A DNA stretch of 64,000 nucleotides from Tritonibacter aquimaris. GTDB lineage: Bacteria; Pseudomonadota; Alphaproteobacteria; Rhodobacterales; Rhodobacteraceae. Below the pieces are notes generated by a model, which did not search any database, was not told where the DNA came from, and worked only from the letters and a program-made list of their open reading frames with translations. The position numbers and the translations under genes were made by a program. Of the stretch, positions 28,547 to 37,736 are shown in pieces. The first letter of the stretch is position 1. Each line of letters begins with the position of its first letter. The DNA is taken from the NCBI RefSeq assembly GCF_009617595.1, contig NZ_WIXK01000004.1:186001-250000 (forward strand), given 5' to 3'.

Positions 28547-30088
28547 CTAGCGGTGAATATGCACCTGCGATTGCGCCTCAAGCGTATTACACAGGGATTT
28601 CAGCCGCGCCTCTGCCACTTCGCTAAACAGCGGTGCGGTTTCCTGCGACAGTTCCAGGTGCAACAGCTTCTTGCGTGGCTGCCAGCGCAGCTCACCCAGC
28701 TCGCCCAGTTCGCTCACCATCAACATCGCCCCCAGCCGCATGGCCTTGCCCAGAACTTCGGCCTCGCGCTGGCTTTTTTGATCCAATAGATCAAACAGTT
28801 CGCGAAACCGTGCATCCTGACGCCGGTTGCTGTAACGATACATCAGCGCCAGCCCCACATAGACCCGTTCCGAATGGCGCAAACCGCCAAGATTGGCGCG
28901 GGTGGCGTTTTCAAAACACAGTTCGGCGCGATAATCCGGATGGGCACGCCAGCTCACATCATGCAGCAGGCAGGCCGCTTTGATCAGACGACGCTTGGCG
29001 TCATCCGCCCGGCCAAACAACGGCAGCACAAAATTATAAAGCTTCAGGCCAAACCCAGGCAGGCGCGCATCTTTGGCTTCGGCAAAACGGCAGGCTTCAA
29101 TCAGCGGATCGCGATCTTTCAGCTGCTGCGGCATCTTTTCAAACAACATGCCTTCACGAATGCCATAGCTGGAAATCGCGATGTCACGCGGCCTGAAGGT
29201 TTTCACCAGCCGCGCCAGCACTTCTGACGCGTAGGGCACCAGCGACATGCGCGTATTGGAAATGCCACAGGCCTGACGCAGGGCTTGCAGATCCGCCTCT
29301 TCAATGAATTTTGCGGTGGCCTGCACCGCCTGAACCGACATGCGGTATTCGTGCTGCACCTTCAACGGGTAGCCGCGCCGCTCCATATCGATGCGGGCAA
29401 TGGCGCGCCAGCTGCCGCCAACCATAAACATCCGATCGCGTTGGGGGCCCATTTCCTCTTTGAGGTTTTCCACCACCTCACGAATATGGATCTTGCGCCC
29501 GCGTTTGCCGCCTTTGATTTCACGCAGCTTCAGGGGCCCCAGATGCGATGTCACCCGCTGGCCCACGGTATTGTCCTGAATTTCCGCAAGCTCCATGGAA
29601 GAGCCGCCAATATCACAGACCAGCCCATAGGCACCGGGCCAGCCCAGCAAAACCCCCTGCGCCGACAATCGCGCCTCTTCCGGGCCATCAATGATGTGGA
29701 TCACCAGACCGGTCTCGCGCAGCACCTCTTCGCAGAACTCGGCACCATCTTTGGCATCACGTACCGCTGCGGTGGCAACCACCGTCAGATGCGGCAGCTG
29801 CATCCCATCCGCAAGATGTTTGAACCGGCGCATCGCCGCCAGCGCCCGCACGCGCCCCGTCGGGTTCAGGTGGCCGGTTTCTGACAGGCCAGCCCCCAGC
29901 GCGCACATGATCTTTTCGTTAAAGAAATACGCAGGGCTACGTGCCGCGCCGTCGAATACCACCATCCGAACCGAGTTCGAGCCGACATCGACCACGCCAA
30001 CCCGAGACAGGGCGCGTACGCTTGGATCTTGAAACAAAGGCTGACCAAAGCCACCCCAATCGGCCACAATATCAGAGCTTTCGTTCAT
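28547..30088 (-). CDS. ppx: Exopolyphosphatase / pppGpp phosphohydrolase family (Ppx/GppA)
   Basis: A 513-residue cytosolic enzyme of the sugar kinase/actin-like fold. Residues 28-45 hold the phosphate-1 motif VGVVDVGSNSVRMVVFDG, and residues near 165-180 hold the phosphate-2 motif VCDIGGSSMELAEI. The C-terminal 200 residues form the helical HD-like domain (AACLLHDVSWRAHP). The family removes phosphate from polyphosphate chains or pppGpp. Which one it prefers cannot be read from sequence. A 14-bp palindrome lies 35 nt upstream of the start. Confidence 0.88.
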   Translation of the reverse strand: MNESSDIVADWGGFGQPLFQDPSVRALSRVGVVDVGSNSVRMVVFDGAARSPAYFFNEKIMCALGAGLSETGHLNPTGRVRALAAMRRFKHLADGMQLPHLTVVATAAVRDAKDGAEFCEEVLRETGLVIHIIDGPEEARLSAQGVLLGWPGAYGLVCDIGGSSMELAEIQDNTVGQRVTSHLGPLKLREIKGGKRGRKIHIREVVENLKEEMGPQRDRMFMVGGSWRAIARIDMERRGYPLKVQHEYRMSVQAVQATAKFIEEADLQALRQACGISNTRMSLVPYASEVLARLVKTFRPRDIAISSYGIREGMLFEKMPQQLKDRDPLIEACRFAEAKDARLPGFGLKLYNFVLPLFGRADDAKRRLIKAACLLHDVSWRAHPDYRAELCFENATRANLGGLRHSERVYVGLALMYRYSNRRQDARFRELFDLLDQKSQREAEVLGKAMRLGAMLMVSELGELGELRWQPRKKLLHLELSQETAPLFSEVAEARLKSLCNTLEAQSQVHIHR

Positions 30089-30122
30089 CGGAATCTCAGT
30101 CGCTGCTCATCTAAGTTGGTGC

Positions 30123-30136
30123 TCACGCTAGCGTGA
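30123..30136. promoter_or_regulatory. 14-bp palindrome upstream of ppx
   Basis: TCACGCTAGCGTGA is a perfect palindrome, 35 nt before the ppx start codon. Its place and symmetry fit an operator. The binding factor is unknown. Confidence 0.4.
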
Positions 30137-30274
30137 CGCCGGTTAAAAAGCTACCGTGAAGGTGCTGGAAAGCCAGACAAAAGTGATCTAGCGGCTGGGC
30201 ATATCATCGCAGCCCGCGCCTATCGGAAAACTGGTTTCATCTGCGCGGGCGTCTTGCACCTCATGCTGTTTCTC

Positions 30275-30952
30275 TCAGGCGGCGCTCAACTCCGCCAGCA
30301 CCCGCACAGCAAGCGGCCGGGTCAGGCTGCGTTTTTCTGCCAAAGACAGCTGGTCAAGCTGTTCCACGATTTTTGCAGCGGTGGCAAAGGTGCGATCCAT
30401 ATGCGCCACCAGATAGGGGATCACGTCGGGCTTTGGCGCAATCTGGCGGTCGTTGAACAGCTTTGCCAGCACCACCGCCAGCAGCGCATCATCGGGTGCC
30501 TCGAGCGACGCATGCGTTGCCGCCTGCACCCGGCTTTGCAGATCCGGCAAGCTGAGCCCCCACAGATTGGGCGCGGCGCGGCCCGTCATCATCAATGGAT
30601 GCCCCGCCGCCAGCACCAGATTGTGCAGGTGAAACAGCGCTTCCTGTGCGTCGGGATCCAGCGCAATATCGGGCACATCTTCGACCACCACCGGGCCTTC
30701 CGACAGCATCGGCAGATCCTCATGGGGCAGGGCATGCGCGGGGATGATCCAGGCCCCTGACTGGCGCGCCCATACATGGGCCAGATGGGTTTTGCCCGCG
30801 CCTTTTGGTCCGGTCAGCACCAGTTTGCCCGAGGGCCAGTGAAACGCAGGATCCAACAGCGCCACCGCCATCGCATTGGACGGCGCAATAAAGAAATCCT
30901 CCCGCTCCAGCGCAGGTTTTGACGGCAGATCAAAGCTTAGCTGCTGGGCCAT
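30275..30952 (-). CDS. hdaA: HdaA, regulatory inactivator of DnaA
   Basis: A 225-residue DnaA-related AAA+ protein. Residues 3-10 (QQLSFDLP) fit the beta-clamp binding motif of Hda proteins. The Walker A loop GPKGAGKTHLAH follows near residues 49-60, and a VVVEDVPDIALD segment takes the Walker B place. It lacks the DnaA DNA-binding domain. In alphaproteobacteria HdaA, with the clamp, stimulates DnaA-ATP hydrolysis and limits re-initiation. It is followed upstream by the perM-like gene in the same direction with a 15-nt gap, so the two are co-transcribed. Confidence 0.9.
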   Translation of the reverse strand: MAQQLSFDLPSKPALEREDFFIAPSNAMAVALLDPAFHWPSGKLVLTGPKGAGKTHLAHVWARQSGAWIIPAHALPHEDLPMLSEGPVVVEDVPDIALDPDAQEALFHLHNLVLAAGHPLMMTGRAAPNLWGLSLPDLQSRVQAATHASLEAPDDALLAVVLAKLFNDRQIAPKPDVIPYLVAHMDRTFATAAKIVEQLDQLSLAEKRSLTRPLAVRVLAELSAA

Positions 30953-30967
30953 TCAGCCCTCATTCGT

Positions 30968-32086
30968 TCAAATCTCATCGTCATCGCGCCGCAGCGTCAC
31001 CCCGCGATACAGCCGACTGTTGAGATATTGCTCGGTCAAAAACCGCGCAACCACGCCAAGCGCTGCGGCAATCGGCACCGCAACCAACATGCCGACAAAC
31101 CCAAACAATGCGCCAAACACCGACAAGGCCAGCAAAAGCCACACGGGATGCAGCCCCACCGAATTGCCCACCAGTTTCGGAGTGAGATAGTTGCCTTCAA
31201 CCACTTGGCCCGCAACAAAAATCGCCACCACGATGCCTATTCTGAACCAATCGGTCGCATAGGTCACCGTGTCGCCATCCACAACCTCAACCGCGCTCCA
31301 ATATTGAAACAGCGCCAGCCCAATCGCCAGCGCGCCCCCAATCAGCGATCCCAGATAGGGAATAAAGGTCACAAGCCCGGCAACAAATCCCACCGCCAGA
31401 CCAAAGTTCAGCCCAACCACCATCAAGGCCACCGCATAATAGCTGCCAAGGATCAGACAGACGGTGCCCATGCCACGAATGAACGAGGCCAGCACCGCAT
31501 CAATATCGCTCATCAGCTTGCGAATGATCGGCGCATGATCGCGCGGCAGCAGCTCATCGATGCGCGCAATCATCCGGTCCCAGTCCAAAAGAAGATAGAC
31601 CGCCACAACCGGCACAATCACCAAAAGCACCAGCACATTGAGCAAAGACACCGCCGATCCCAGCGCGGTTTCCAAAATGACCACGGATTTGTCGCGCAGC
31701 GTGGTGCTGAGCGTCGCCAGCAGCTCATGCAGGCGGCTTTGTTCATCAAACAGCTGCGGCACATGTTCCTTGGCAAACTCGCGCAGATTGGCAAAGACCT
31801 CAGGCAACACCCGCACCAGGTCAATAAGCTGGCCGAGCAGGGCAGGCAGCACCATCGTGAGCATCAACACAAACACCAGCCCCGCACCCACGGTGATGGT
31901 GGCGGTCGCACCAGTGCGGCTCATGCCGAGGTCTTCCAGCCGGTCGGCCACCGGATCAATCAGATAGGCAATCGCCGCGCCAAGGATAAACGGTAACAGC
32001 ACATCTCCCAGCGCCCACATCACCACCGCAAACACCAGCGCGGCAAGACCCCAATACTGAAACTGTTTTTTCGCAGGCAAGGCCAT
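30968..32086 (-). CDS. AI-2E/PerM-family membrane protein
   Basis: A 372-residue inner-membrane protein with about eight helices. It shows the family features: LLPFILGAAIAYLIDPVADRLE near the start, a soluble middle with LREFAKEHVPQLFDEQSRLHELLATLS, and the C-terminal LTPKLVGNSVGLHPVWLLLALSVFGALFGFVGMLVAVP. The family includes transporters for AI-2, sodium/protons and others; the substrate here is unknown. ATG 32086, behind AAAGGAG, is better placed than the in-frame ATG 18 nt upstream. It heads an operon with hdaA. Confidence 0.85.
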   Translation of the reverse strand: MALPAKKQFQYWGLAALVFAVVMWALGDVLLPFILGAAIAYLIDPVADRLEDLGMSRTGATATITVGAGLVFVLMLTMVLPALLGQLIDLVRVLPEVFANLREFAKEHVPQLFDEQSRLHELLATLSTTLRDKSVVILETALGSAVSLLNVLVLLVIVPVVAVYLLLDWDRMIARIDELLPRDHAPIIRKLMSDIDAVLASFIRGMGTVCLILGSYYAVALMVVGLNFGLAVGFVAGLVTFIPYLGSLIGGALAIGLALFQYWSAVEVVDGDTVTYATDWFRIGIVVAIFVAGQVVEGNYLTPKLVGNSVGLHPVWLLLALSVFGALFGFVGMLVAVPIAAALGVVARFLTEQYLNSRLYRGVTLRRDDDEI

Positions 32087-32222
32087 GGCGGCTCCTTTGG
32101 TCACATGGGCTTATGTTCTCCATGACCTAGGCACGGGTTGCAAGCTCTGCAATCACAGCCGCCGTGGATAAGCCGGGGACAGAGTGGGTTTTTCTGGGGA
32201 TGGGGTGAGATTAGGCCACCCA

Positions 32223-32239
32223 GCCCGCCATAGGCGGGC
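32223..32239. repeat. Short GC hairpin upstream of the DUF262 gene
   Basis: GCCCGCC and GGCGGGC pair around an ATA loop. It lies in the 258-nt gap between perM and the AT-rich DUF262-HEPN unit, where base composition begins to change. Confidence 0.4.
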
Positions 32240-32345
32240 AGCGCCTGACTGTCGCAACTTTTGATATGACCGTGGTCTTGGACTACCCTCATGGGTTGGG
32301 TACTATGGCAACAATCCAATAACCAAAGAAACAGTAGGTTCTATT

Positions 32346-33419
32346 TTGGCAAGCGAAGAAATACTTGAGGTAGAAAAAGATACGGATACCCCTGATCCGG
32401 ACGCAACCTACCCCCCCGATAGAGATGTTGTGACGCAAAACTACGATCTTGTGGTGGGTTCACTGATGGATCAAATCGAAAATAGCGATATTATTCTGCG
32501 TCCATCGTTTCAAAGGGGGTATGTATGGAGCAATGCAATGGCCTCTAAACTAATTGAGTCAGTTATGCTCAATGTCCCTATTCCCCCTTGCTACCTTTCT
32601 CAAAATGAAGATTTTGAGCTTGATGTTATTGATGGTCAGCAGAGATTGGAATCAATTCACAGATTTATGGACAATCAGTTTGCATTATCATCGCTTGCAA
32701 TAGCGAAAGAGTTCAATGGATTTCGTTTTCACAAGTTACCTACGAAAATACAAAGACAGATAAAAACGCATACAATTCGATGTGTGATGATAACAAATAA
32801 ATCTCATCCAGATGTCAAGTTTGATATTTTTGAAAGGTTGAACTCCAATACGTCTACTTTGAATGCACAGGAGCTCAGAAATTGCCTGTATCGTGGTGAT
32901 TTTAATGATTTGCTAAAAAGTATTGCCTCTCGAGAAAGTTGGTTGAAAATCCTCGGTCGCAAAAAGGCAGATAAGAGAATGAGAGGAGAGGAAACGATAC
33001 TAAGATATTTCGCGATTCAAGAACTAGGGCTGGATACCTATCGAACACCTCTAAAGAATTGGTTGAATGATGCTGCGGCAGCTGGGAGTAAAATGACCCC
33101 GGATCAAATTGCAGATTTTGATAAAAAATGGGAGAATATGCTTGCTGTAGCTAGTTGCCTGTTTTCTGCAGACGAGTGTTTTCGAAGACCGGCAAGTAAG
33201 GCAGTCAATAAGTCCCTTTTTGACCTGGTTTCTCACACCGCTAGCAGGATTAGTATGGAAAAAGCTATAGCGAACCGGAGTAGAATTAGAGACGACTATT
33301 TTGATATACTAAAGGAGACGGATTTCGAAGATCTGATTTCGCGAGCGGTGGATCATAAAAGACGCATGCAGCAAAGGTTTGATTTGTGGGAAGATAAGTT
33401 TTCTTGGGTGTTTAAATAG
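32346..33419 (+). CDS. DUF262 (ParB/Srx-like, GmrS-type) protein
   Basis: A 357-residue protein whose N-terminal half is a clear DUF262 domain: RPSFQRGYVWS at 52-62, IDGQQR at 95-100 and FDIFERLNSNTSTLNAQELR around 159-177. DUF262 has a ParB-like nucleotide-hydrolysing fold and forms the GmrS part of the GmrSD nuclease that cuts modified phage DNA. No DUF1524 HNH domain follows, so the nuclease must come from elsewhere. TTG 32346 is the start. The gene is visibly AT-richer than its neighbours. The HEPN gene begins immediately after its stop codon. Confidence 0.85.
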   Translation: MASEEILEVEKDTDTPDPDATYPPDRDVVTQNYDLVVGSLMDQIENSDIILRPSFQRGYVWSNAMASKLIESVMLNVPIPPCYLSQNEDFELDVIDGQQRLESIHRFMDNQFALSSLAIAKEFNGFRFHKLPTKIQRQIKTHTIRCVMITNKSHPDVKFDIFERLNSNTSTLNAQELRNCLYRGDFNDLLKSIASRESWLKILGRKKADKRMRGEETILRYFAIQELGLDTYRTPLKNWLNDAAAAGSKMTPDQIADFDKKWENMLAVASCLFSADECFRRPASKAVNKSLFDLVSHTASRISMEKAIANRSRIRDDYFDILKETDFEDLISRAVDHKRRMQQRFDLWEDKFSWVFK

Positions 33420-34118
33420 GTGTCTCGCTATACGGTTGCCTACTCGGCATTTTTGGAGCGACTTGATGAAGTGGATAGGCTCTTAAAGATGGCCGTAAGG
33501 TTTGAACGTGATAACGCATTGGCCAATGCTCCGGAGATCGATGCATTGTGTCGAGGAGCGGTTGTTCTGCTTTCGAGTCATATGGAGGGATTCGTAAAAG
33601 AAATAGGGGAGCTGGTTTTGACTAGGATATATTCACAAAAAGTATGTAGGTCGGATGTGTCCAATCTGGTTTCATATCATGCGTCGCGTGATATTATTTC
33701 TGAAATTCGGGACACTTCAAACGCTGAGAGTATCTCAGACAAGATTATCGGACTGTTTGAACGTGATTTGAATCTTTGGGAGCAGAACGGACCATTCCCT
33801 GATCCTATACCTGAGGATAGATTTAATAAGAGTTTCTCTTCGCCTTCTTTCAATAAGGTTTCCTCCTACATGAATAGATTCGGATATAGTTTGTTTAAAC
33901 GAGATTTGAAGGCGACACTGAAAGGAGATTATTTGCCGTGCCGGAACATGGTAGATCACGTTGTTGATGTTAGAAACAAGATTGCTCATGGTGATCCATC
34001 GGTTTCGAAAACACCTAGTGATCTCTTCGAAGCAGTTCAGACCATAAAGACGTTTTGCAGGGCCACTGACGATGTAGTGGCTGGATGGTGTAAACTCAAT
34101 ATTTGTAGCATACGTTGA
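33420..34118 (+). CDS. HEPN RNase-like protein (MAE_28990/MAE_18760 type)
   Basis: A 232-residue helical protein. RNKIAHGD at 185-192 gives the HEPN catalytic pattern R-X4-H (R185, H190), the signature of HEPN ribonucleases. The N-terminal ALCRGAVVLLSSHMEGFVKEIGELV helix fits the MAE_28990/MAE_18760 group. GTG 33420 follows the TAG of the DUF262 gene with no spacing, so expression is coupled. HEPN proteins of this sort act as RNA-cutting toxins or defence effectors. The role here is inferred from motif and pairing. Confidence 0.8.
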   Translation: MSRYTVAYSAFLERLDEVDRLLKMAVRFERDNALANAPEIDALCRGAVVLLSSHMEGFVKEIGELVLTRIYSQKVCRSDVSNLVSYHASRDIISEIRDTSNAESISDKIIGLFERDLNLWEQNGPFPDPIPEDRFNKSFSSPSFNKVSSYMNRFGYSLFKRDLKATLKGDYLPCRNMVDHVVDVRNKIAHGDPSVSKTPSDLFEAVQTIKTFCRATDDVVAGWCKLNICSIR

Positions 34119-34225
34119 TTCGATTCTGCTCGGGCACCGCCCCTGTCACCCGTCTACCCCTTGCCCCCCAGCCTCTAGGCTTCTAAACCTCTGTGCAAAC
34201 CTCAAAACACTTTGATGGAGCCAAG

Positions 34226-35581
34226 ATGCGCCTGTCCCGTTATTTCCTGCCGGTTCTGAAAGAGAACCCTTCCGAGGCCCAGATCGTCAGCCATCGTCTG
34301 ATGCTGCGCGCGGGTATGATCAAACAATCCTCGGCTGGGATCTATTCCTGGCTGCCGCTGGGTTTTAAGGTGCTGAAAAAGATCGAAGGCATCGTTCACG
34401 AAGAGCAGATGCGCGCAGGCCATATCCCGCTTTTGATGTCGACCATGCAGCCCGCAGAATTGTGGAAAGAGAGCGGTCGCTATGATGATTACGGTCAGGA
34501 AATGCTGCGCATCAATGACCGCCACGACCGCGACATGCTGTTTGGCCCCACCAACGAAGAGATGATCACCGACATCTTCCGCTCGCATGTGAACTCCTAC
34601 AAAGACCTGCCGCTGACCATGTATCAGGTGCAGTGGAAGTTCCGCGATGAAATCCGCCCGCGCTTTGGGGTGATGCGGGGCCGTGAATTCTATATGAAAG
34701 ACGGCTACAACTTTGATCTCTCCAAAGAAGATGCGCTGCACGCCTATAACCGCCATCTGGTCAGCTACCTGCGCACCTATGAACGCATGGGCCTGCAGGC
34801 GATCCCGATGCGCGCCGATGGCGGGCCGATTGGTGGCGACTACACCCATGAATTCCTGGTGCTCGCGGAAACCGGCGAAAGCGAGGTTTTCTATGACAGC
34901 GCGGTGACTGACCTCAGCTTTGGCGATCGTGAGATCGATTATGACAGTGTGGAACAGTGTCAGGGCGTGCTGGAAGAGTTCACCACGAAATACGCGCGCA
35001 CCGATGAAACCCATGATGAAGCGCTGTTTAACGACATCCCCGAAGACCGCCGCCGCGTCGCGCGCGGGATTGAGGTTGGCCAGATCTTCTATTTTGGCAC
35101 CAAATATTCCGAAAGCATGGGCGCCACCGTGCAAACCGCAGATGGCAAATCCACGCCCGTTCACATGGGCAGCCACGGCATCGGCGTGTCGCGTCTGTTG
35201 GGCGCCATTATTGAGGCCAACCATGATGACAATGGCATCATCTGGCCCGAAGGGGTGACCCCGTTCCACTGCGGTATCGTGAACCTGAAACAGGGCGATG
35301 AGGCTGCGGATGCCGCCTGCAACGATCTCTACAAGGCGCTGACCGCTGCGGGTCTGGATCCGCTTTATGATGATCGCAAAGAACGCGCAGGCGGCAAATT
35401 TGCCACCATGGATCTCATCGGTCTGCCCTGGCGCATTACTGTAGGCCCCCGTGGTCTGAAGAACGGCGTGGTGGAATTGACCTCGCGCCGCAGCGGTGAA
35501 AGCGAAGAACTGGCACCCGAAGCAGCTGTGGCCAAGATTGTTGAGATTTATCAAAATCACCCCAGCCCGCAGGGTTTTTGA
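34226..35581 (+). CDS. proS: Prolyl-tRNA synthetase
   Basis: ProRS charges tRNA-Pro. The 451-residue product starts [23 protein letters not shown]. It carries class II motifs: motif 1 around [17 protein letters not shown], motif 2 in [23 protein letters not shown], and motif 3 in [16 protein letters not shown]. It lacks the editing insertion domain found in the 570-residue bacterial form, as expected for the short alphaproteobacterial type. GGAG lies 5 nt before ATG 34226. It resumes the GC-rich composition of the core genome right after the HEPN gene. Confidence 0.95.
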   Translation: MRLSRYFLPVLKENPSEAQIVSHRLMLRAGMIKQSSAGIYSWLPLGFKVLKKIEGIVHEEQMRAGHIPLLMSTMQPAELWKESGRYDDYGQEMLRINDRHDRDMLFGPTNEEMITDIFRSHVNSYKDLPLTMYQVQWKFRDEIRPRFGVMRGREFYMKDGYNFDLSKEDALHAYNRHLVSYLRTYERMGLQAIPMRADGGPIGGDYTHEFLVLAETGESEVFYDSAVTDLSFGDREIDYDSVEQCQGVLEEFTTKYARTDETHDEALFNDIPEDRRRVARGIEVGQIFYFGTKYSESMGATVQTADGKSTPVHMGSHGIGVSRLLGAIIEANHDDNGIIWPEGVTPFHCGIVNLKQGDEAADAACNDLYKALTAAGLDPLYDDRKERAGGKFATMDLIGLPWRITVGPRGLKNGVVELTSRRSGESEELAPEAAVAKIVEIYQNHPSPQGF

Positions 35582-35604
35582 TCTCTAAATGGATTGAGAA
35601 AAGG

Positions 35605-35634
35605 AAAGCCCTGCCTCCCCTGGTGGGGCTTTTT
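35605..35634 (+). terminator. Intrinsic terminator of proS
   Basis: AAAGCCC pairs with GGGCTTT across a 14-nt loop and runs into TTTT, 23 nt after the proS stop codon. Confidence 0.8.
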
Positions 35635-35891
35635 CATGCGCATTGGACGCGGTCGGGCAGGAAAATGAACGCCCCGAAGCGGTGCGCGAGACCTCAATGC
35701 GCAGCGTTTGGAGCAGGGGGCACGCGCCGAAAGCGCATTTGAAACCGGCCATCCCGTCTGGCCCGCCGAGGGGCTTCGGAAACGGCATCACCAACTTGCG
35801 GCGTCACGCGACGATCAGTTCAAAGGCGAAGAAAGCGATCCTCACCAGAGCGGTCTCTGGATCTTGGGCCAGCCCCTCCCGCCCAGCCTGC

Positions 35892-35907
35892 GGGAATTAA
35901 AATTCCC
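35892..35907. repeat. Short AT-cored inverted repeat
   Basis: GGGAATT and AATTCCC flank two bases, 8 nt before the large 20-bp hairpin. It may be part of the same terminator module. Confidence 0.4.
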
Positions 35908-35914
35908 TTGGCCG

Positions 35915-35957
35915 GTTGGGCGTGGCACCGGGCCTTTGGCCCGGTGCCACGCCCAAC
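35915..35957. terminator. 20-bp perfect hairpin between converging genes
   Basis: The arms at 35915-35934 and 35938-35957 are exact complements (GTTGGGCGTGGCACCGGGCC on the left) with a TTT loop. It lies between the ends of proS and the sodium:solute symporter, so it probably stops transcription from both sides or blocks read-through. Confidence 0.6.
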
Positions 35958-36101
35958 GCCTGAACCGGTGCTCTTAAGAGCGCAGGGGCAGGGGGCGGGA
36001 GCATTTGGAAGAGGGTTCCATGATTGCGAGAAAACGCGCAGTGGATGGGCGCCTTCTCAGTGTTTCAGGTTTGATGTTCCCCAGCGCGATATTCAGTTGA
36101 T

Positions 36102-37496
36102 TTACGCAGCAGGGGCGCTGTGCTGTGCAACCCGCTGTGAAGATCCCACCCATGTGGCCACAAACCCCACGATCAGCACCATAATACAGATCTGCAGCAG
36201 CTGTTCATATTTGTGGCCCTCATACAAAAACGCGGCAACGCGCTCATCGGCGCGCAGGAAATACCCCGCAGCCCCCAGCATGGCGGCGGCAAAGCTTACA
36301 CCATAAGCCCAAAGCGCAATCTCACGGCGCAGCAGCAGCCCCACCACCAGCACCGGCGTCAAAAACATCGACGCCGTGCCAGACACCGCCACCGCATCAA
36401 ACAGGCTCTGATTGCCCCAGAGCGTCAGCGCCGCCCCAAGCACCGCAAACACCACCATGGCGGCGCGCCCGCCCATCAGGCTGCGCGGCGCAAGGCGCAG
36501 CTCTTCCACCACCAGCCGCGCGGAGGACGACAGCGCCGAATCCAGCGTCGACAGCGCCGACACCAGCAATGACACCATCAATGCCGCAAACACCCAGCCC
36601 GGCAACATCTGCGCCCAGGTGCCAATCAGCTGGCCCTCATAGGCCGCACCCTCAAGATGGGCCTGAATGCCAAAGGCACCAAAGGCCAGAATGCACAGCG
36701 CCGAAATCCAGAACGCATGTAGGAAACTGCGGCGCGTGGTGGCAGGGTCCGCCACAAACCCGCGATCCATCATCACCGGATCATGCACCGGGTAGGAAAA
36801 CACCTGCAAAAACGCGACCATTAGCAGGATCCAGCCATTGTGCGGACCTGCGGCACCCTGCGCCGTGATCACCGCCACAGGATCAAAGCCGGGGCTCAAC
36901 AGCAACGCCAGAAAGGCCGCGCCAAACACCACAATAAACAGCGCCATCTGCAACACATCGGTGCGCAAAGCCGCGCTCAAACCGCCCCAAAGCGAATAGA
37001 CCAGCGCCAGCGCGCCCACCGTCAGCACAACCCCATCCTGATAGGCTGCAAGATTTGGTTGAATGGCTGCAAATATCAATCCAACCACAATCAGATTGGC
37101 AAACACCTCCGACAATAGCCGCAGCGCAATCACCAGATTATACGCCCCGGTGCCAATTGCGCCAAAACGCGCGTTCAGCCAGCTTTGCACTGAATGCGCA
37201 CCCTCTGCGCGCAGCCGCGCCACAATATAGCCGCCGGTCAGAAACGAGCCGTAATAGGCGGTATAGGCCAGCACACCAGGTCCGCCATAGTAATAGCCCA
37301 AAATCGCGGAATTCATCAGAGAGCGGGCAAAGATCCAGGTGGTCACCTGGCTCAGCACCAGCACCCACAGCCCCGGCGCATCCCCACGCGCGCCCGCACC
37401 GCCAAAAAAGCTTGCTATTGTGACCTGTCGTGGCGCAACCCAGATACTGGCCACAAGGATGGCGGAAAAAACGCCAATGATTAGAATTGGTTGCAT
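36102..37496 (-). CDS. Sodium:solute symporter family transporter
   Basis: A 464-residue inner-membrane carrier with about thirteen helices and the SSS pattern: an unwound first helix region (RSLMNSAILGYYYGGPGVLAYTAYYGSF) and the conserved ALVYSLWGGLSAALRTDVLQMALFIV, which matches the GGL.AV..TD..Q signature. A later stretch, VSALSTLDSALSSSARLVVEEL, corresponds to the A-L-S-T-x-x-S motif. The substrate is unknown. GGAG precedes the ATG by 7 nt. It is divergent from lolC/E, 240 nt away. Confidence 0.88.
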   Translation of the reverse strand: MQPILIIGVFSAILVASIWVAPRQVTIASFFGGAGARGDAPGLWVLVLSQVTTWIFARSLMNSAILGYYYGGPGVLAYTAYYGSFLTGGYIVARLRAEGAHSVQSWLNARFGAIGTGAYNLVIALRLLSEVFANLIVVGLIFAAIQPNLAAYQDGVVLTVGALALVYSLWGGLSAALRTDVLQMALFIVVFGAAFLALLLSPGFDPVAVITAQGAAGPHNGWILLMVAFLQVFSYPVHDPVMMDRGFVADPATTRRSFLHAFWISALCILAFGAFGIQAHLEGAAYEGQLIGTWAQMLPGWVFAALMVSLLVSALSTLDSALSSSARLVVEELRLAPRSLMGGRAAMVVFAVLGAALTLWGNQSLFDAVAVSGTASMFLTPVLVVGLLLRREIALWAYGVSFAAAMLGAAGYFLRADERVAAFLYEGHKYEQLLQICIMVLIVGFVATWVGSSQRVAQHSAPAA

Positions 37497-37736
37497 TTGG
37501 GGCTCCGGAGGTATGAGATAAATTTCCCCTTAACAGATTGGTAAACCTTGAGCCAATCAATTGCCTGTGAGAGCGCAAGCGCAACCCGTGATCTCAGGGC
37601 AGAAGCTGTGGCTAAGCTCCTCAATCGGCAGTAAAATGCAGCCCATCCCGGCTGTTGCTTGACGCTTCACACGCCCGCCCATAGGGTGCGCCAAAGCGCC
37701 GATGTAAGACCGCGCGCGCATAAAAACGGAGCAGTC

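Larger units (their letters stand above)
35635..36101. other. Gene-poor gap between proS and the symporter
   Basis: About 470 nt with no credible gene. Short open frames overlap on both strands, but none has a ribosome site plus a recognisable product. The second half contains two hairpins (35892-35907 and 35915-35957). Confidence 0.5.

Noticed and set aside
31028-31996. Plus-strand open frame of 322 codons opposite the PerM-type gene
   Set aside because: Extreme Gln/His/Arg content; it is the complement of a hydrophobic membrane protein.
34202-35560. Minus-strand open frame of 452 codons opposite proS
   Set aside because: Shadow of prolyl-tRNA synthetase; composition is atypical for protein.
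35708-35977. Plus-strand frame of 89 codons after proS
   Set aside because: No ribosome site, crosses the 20-bp hairpin and lacks a known domain.
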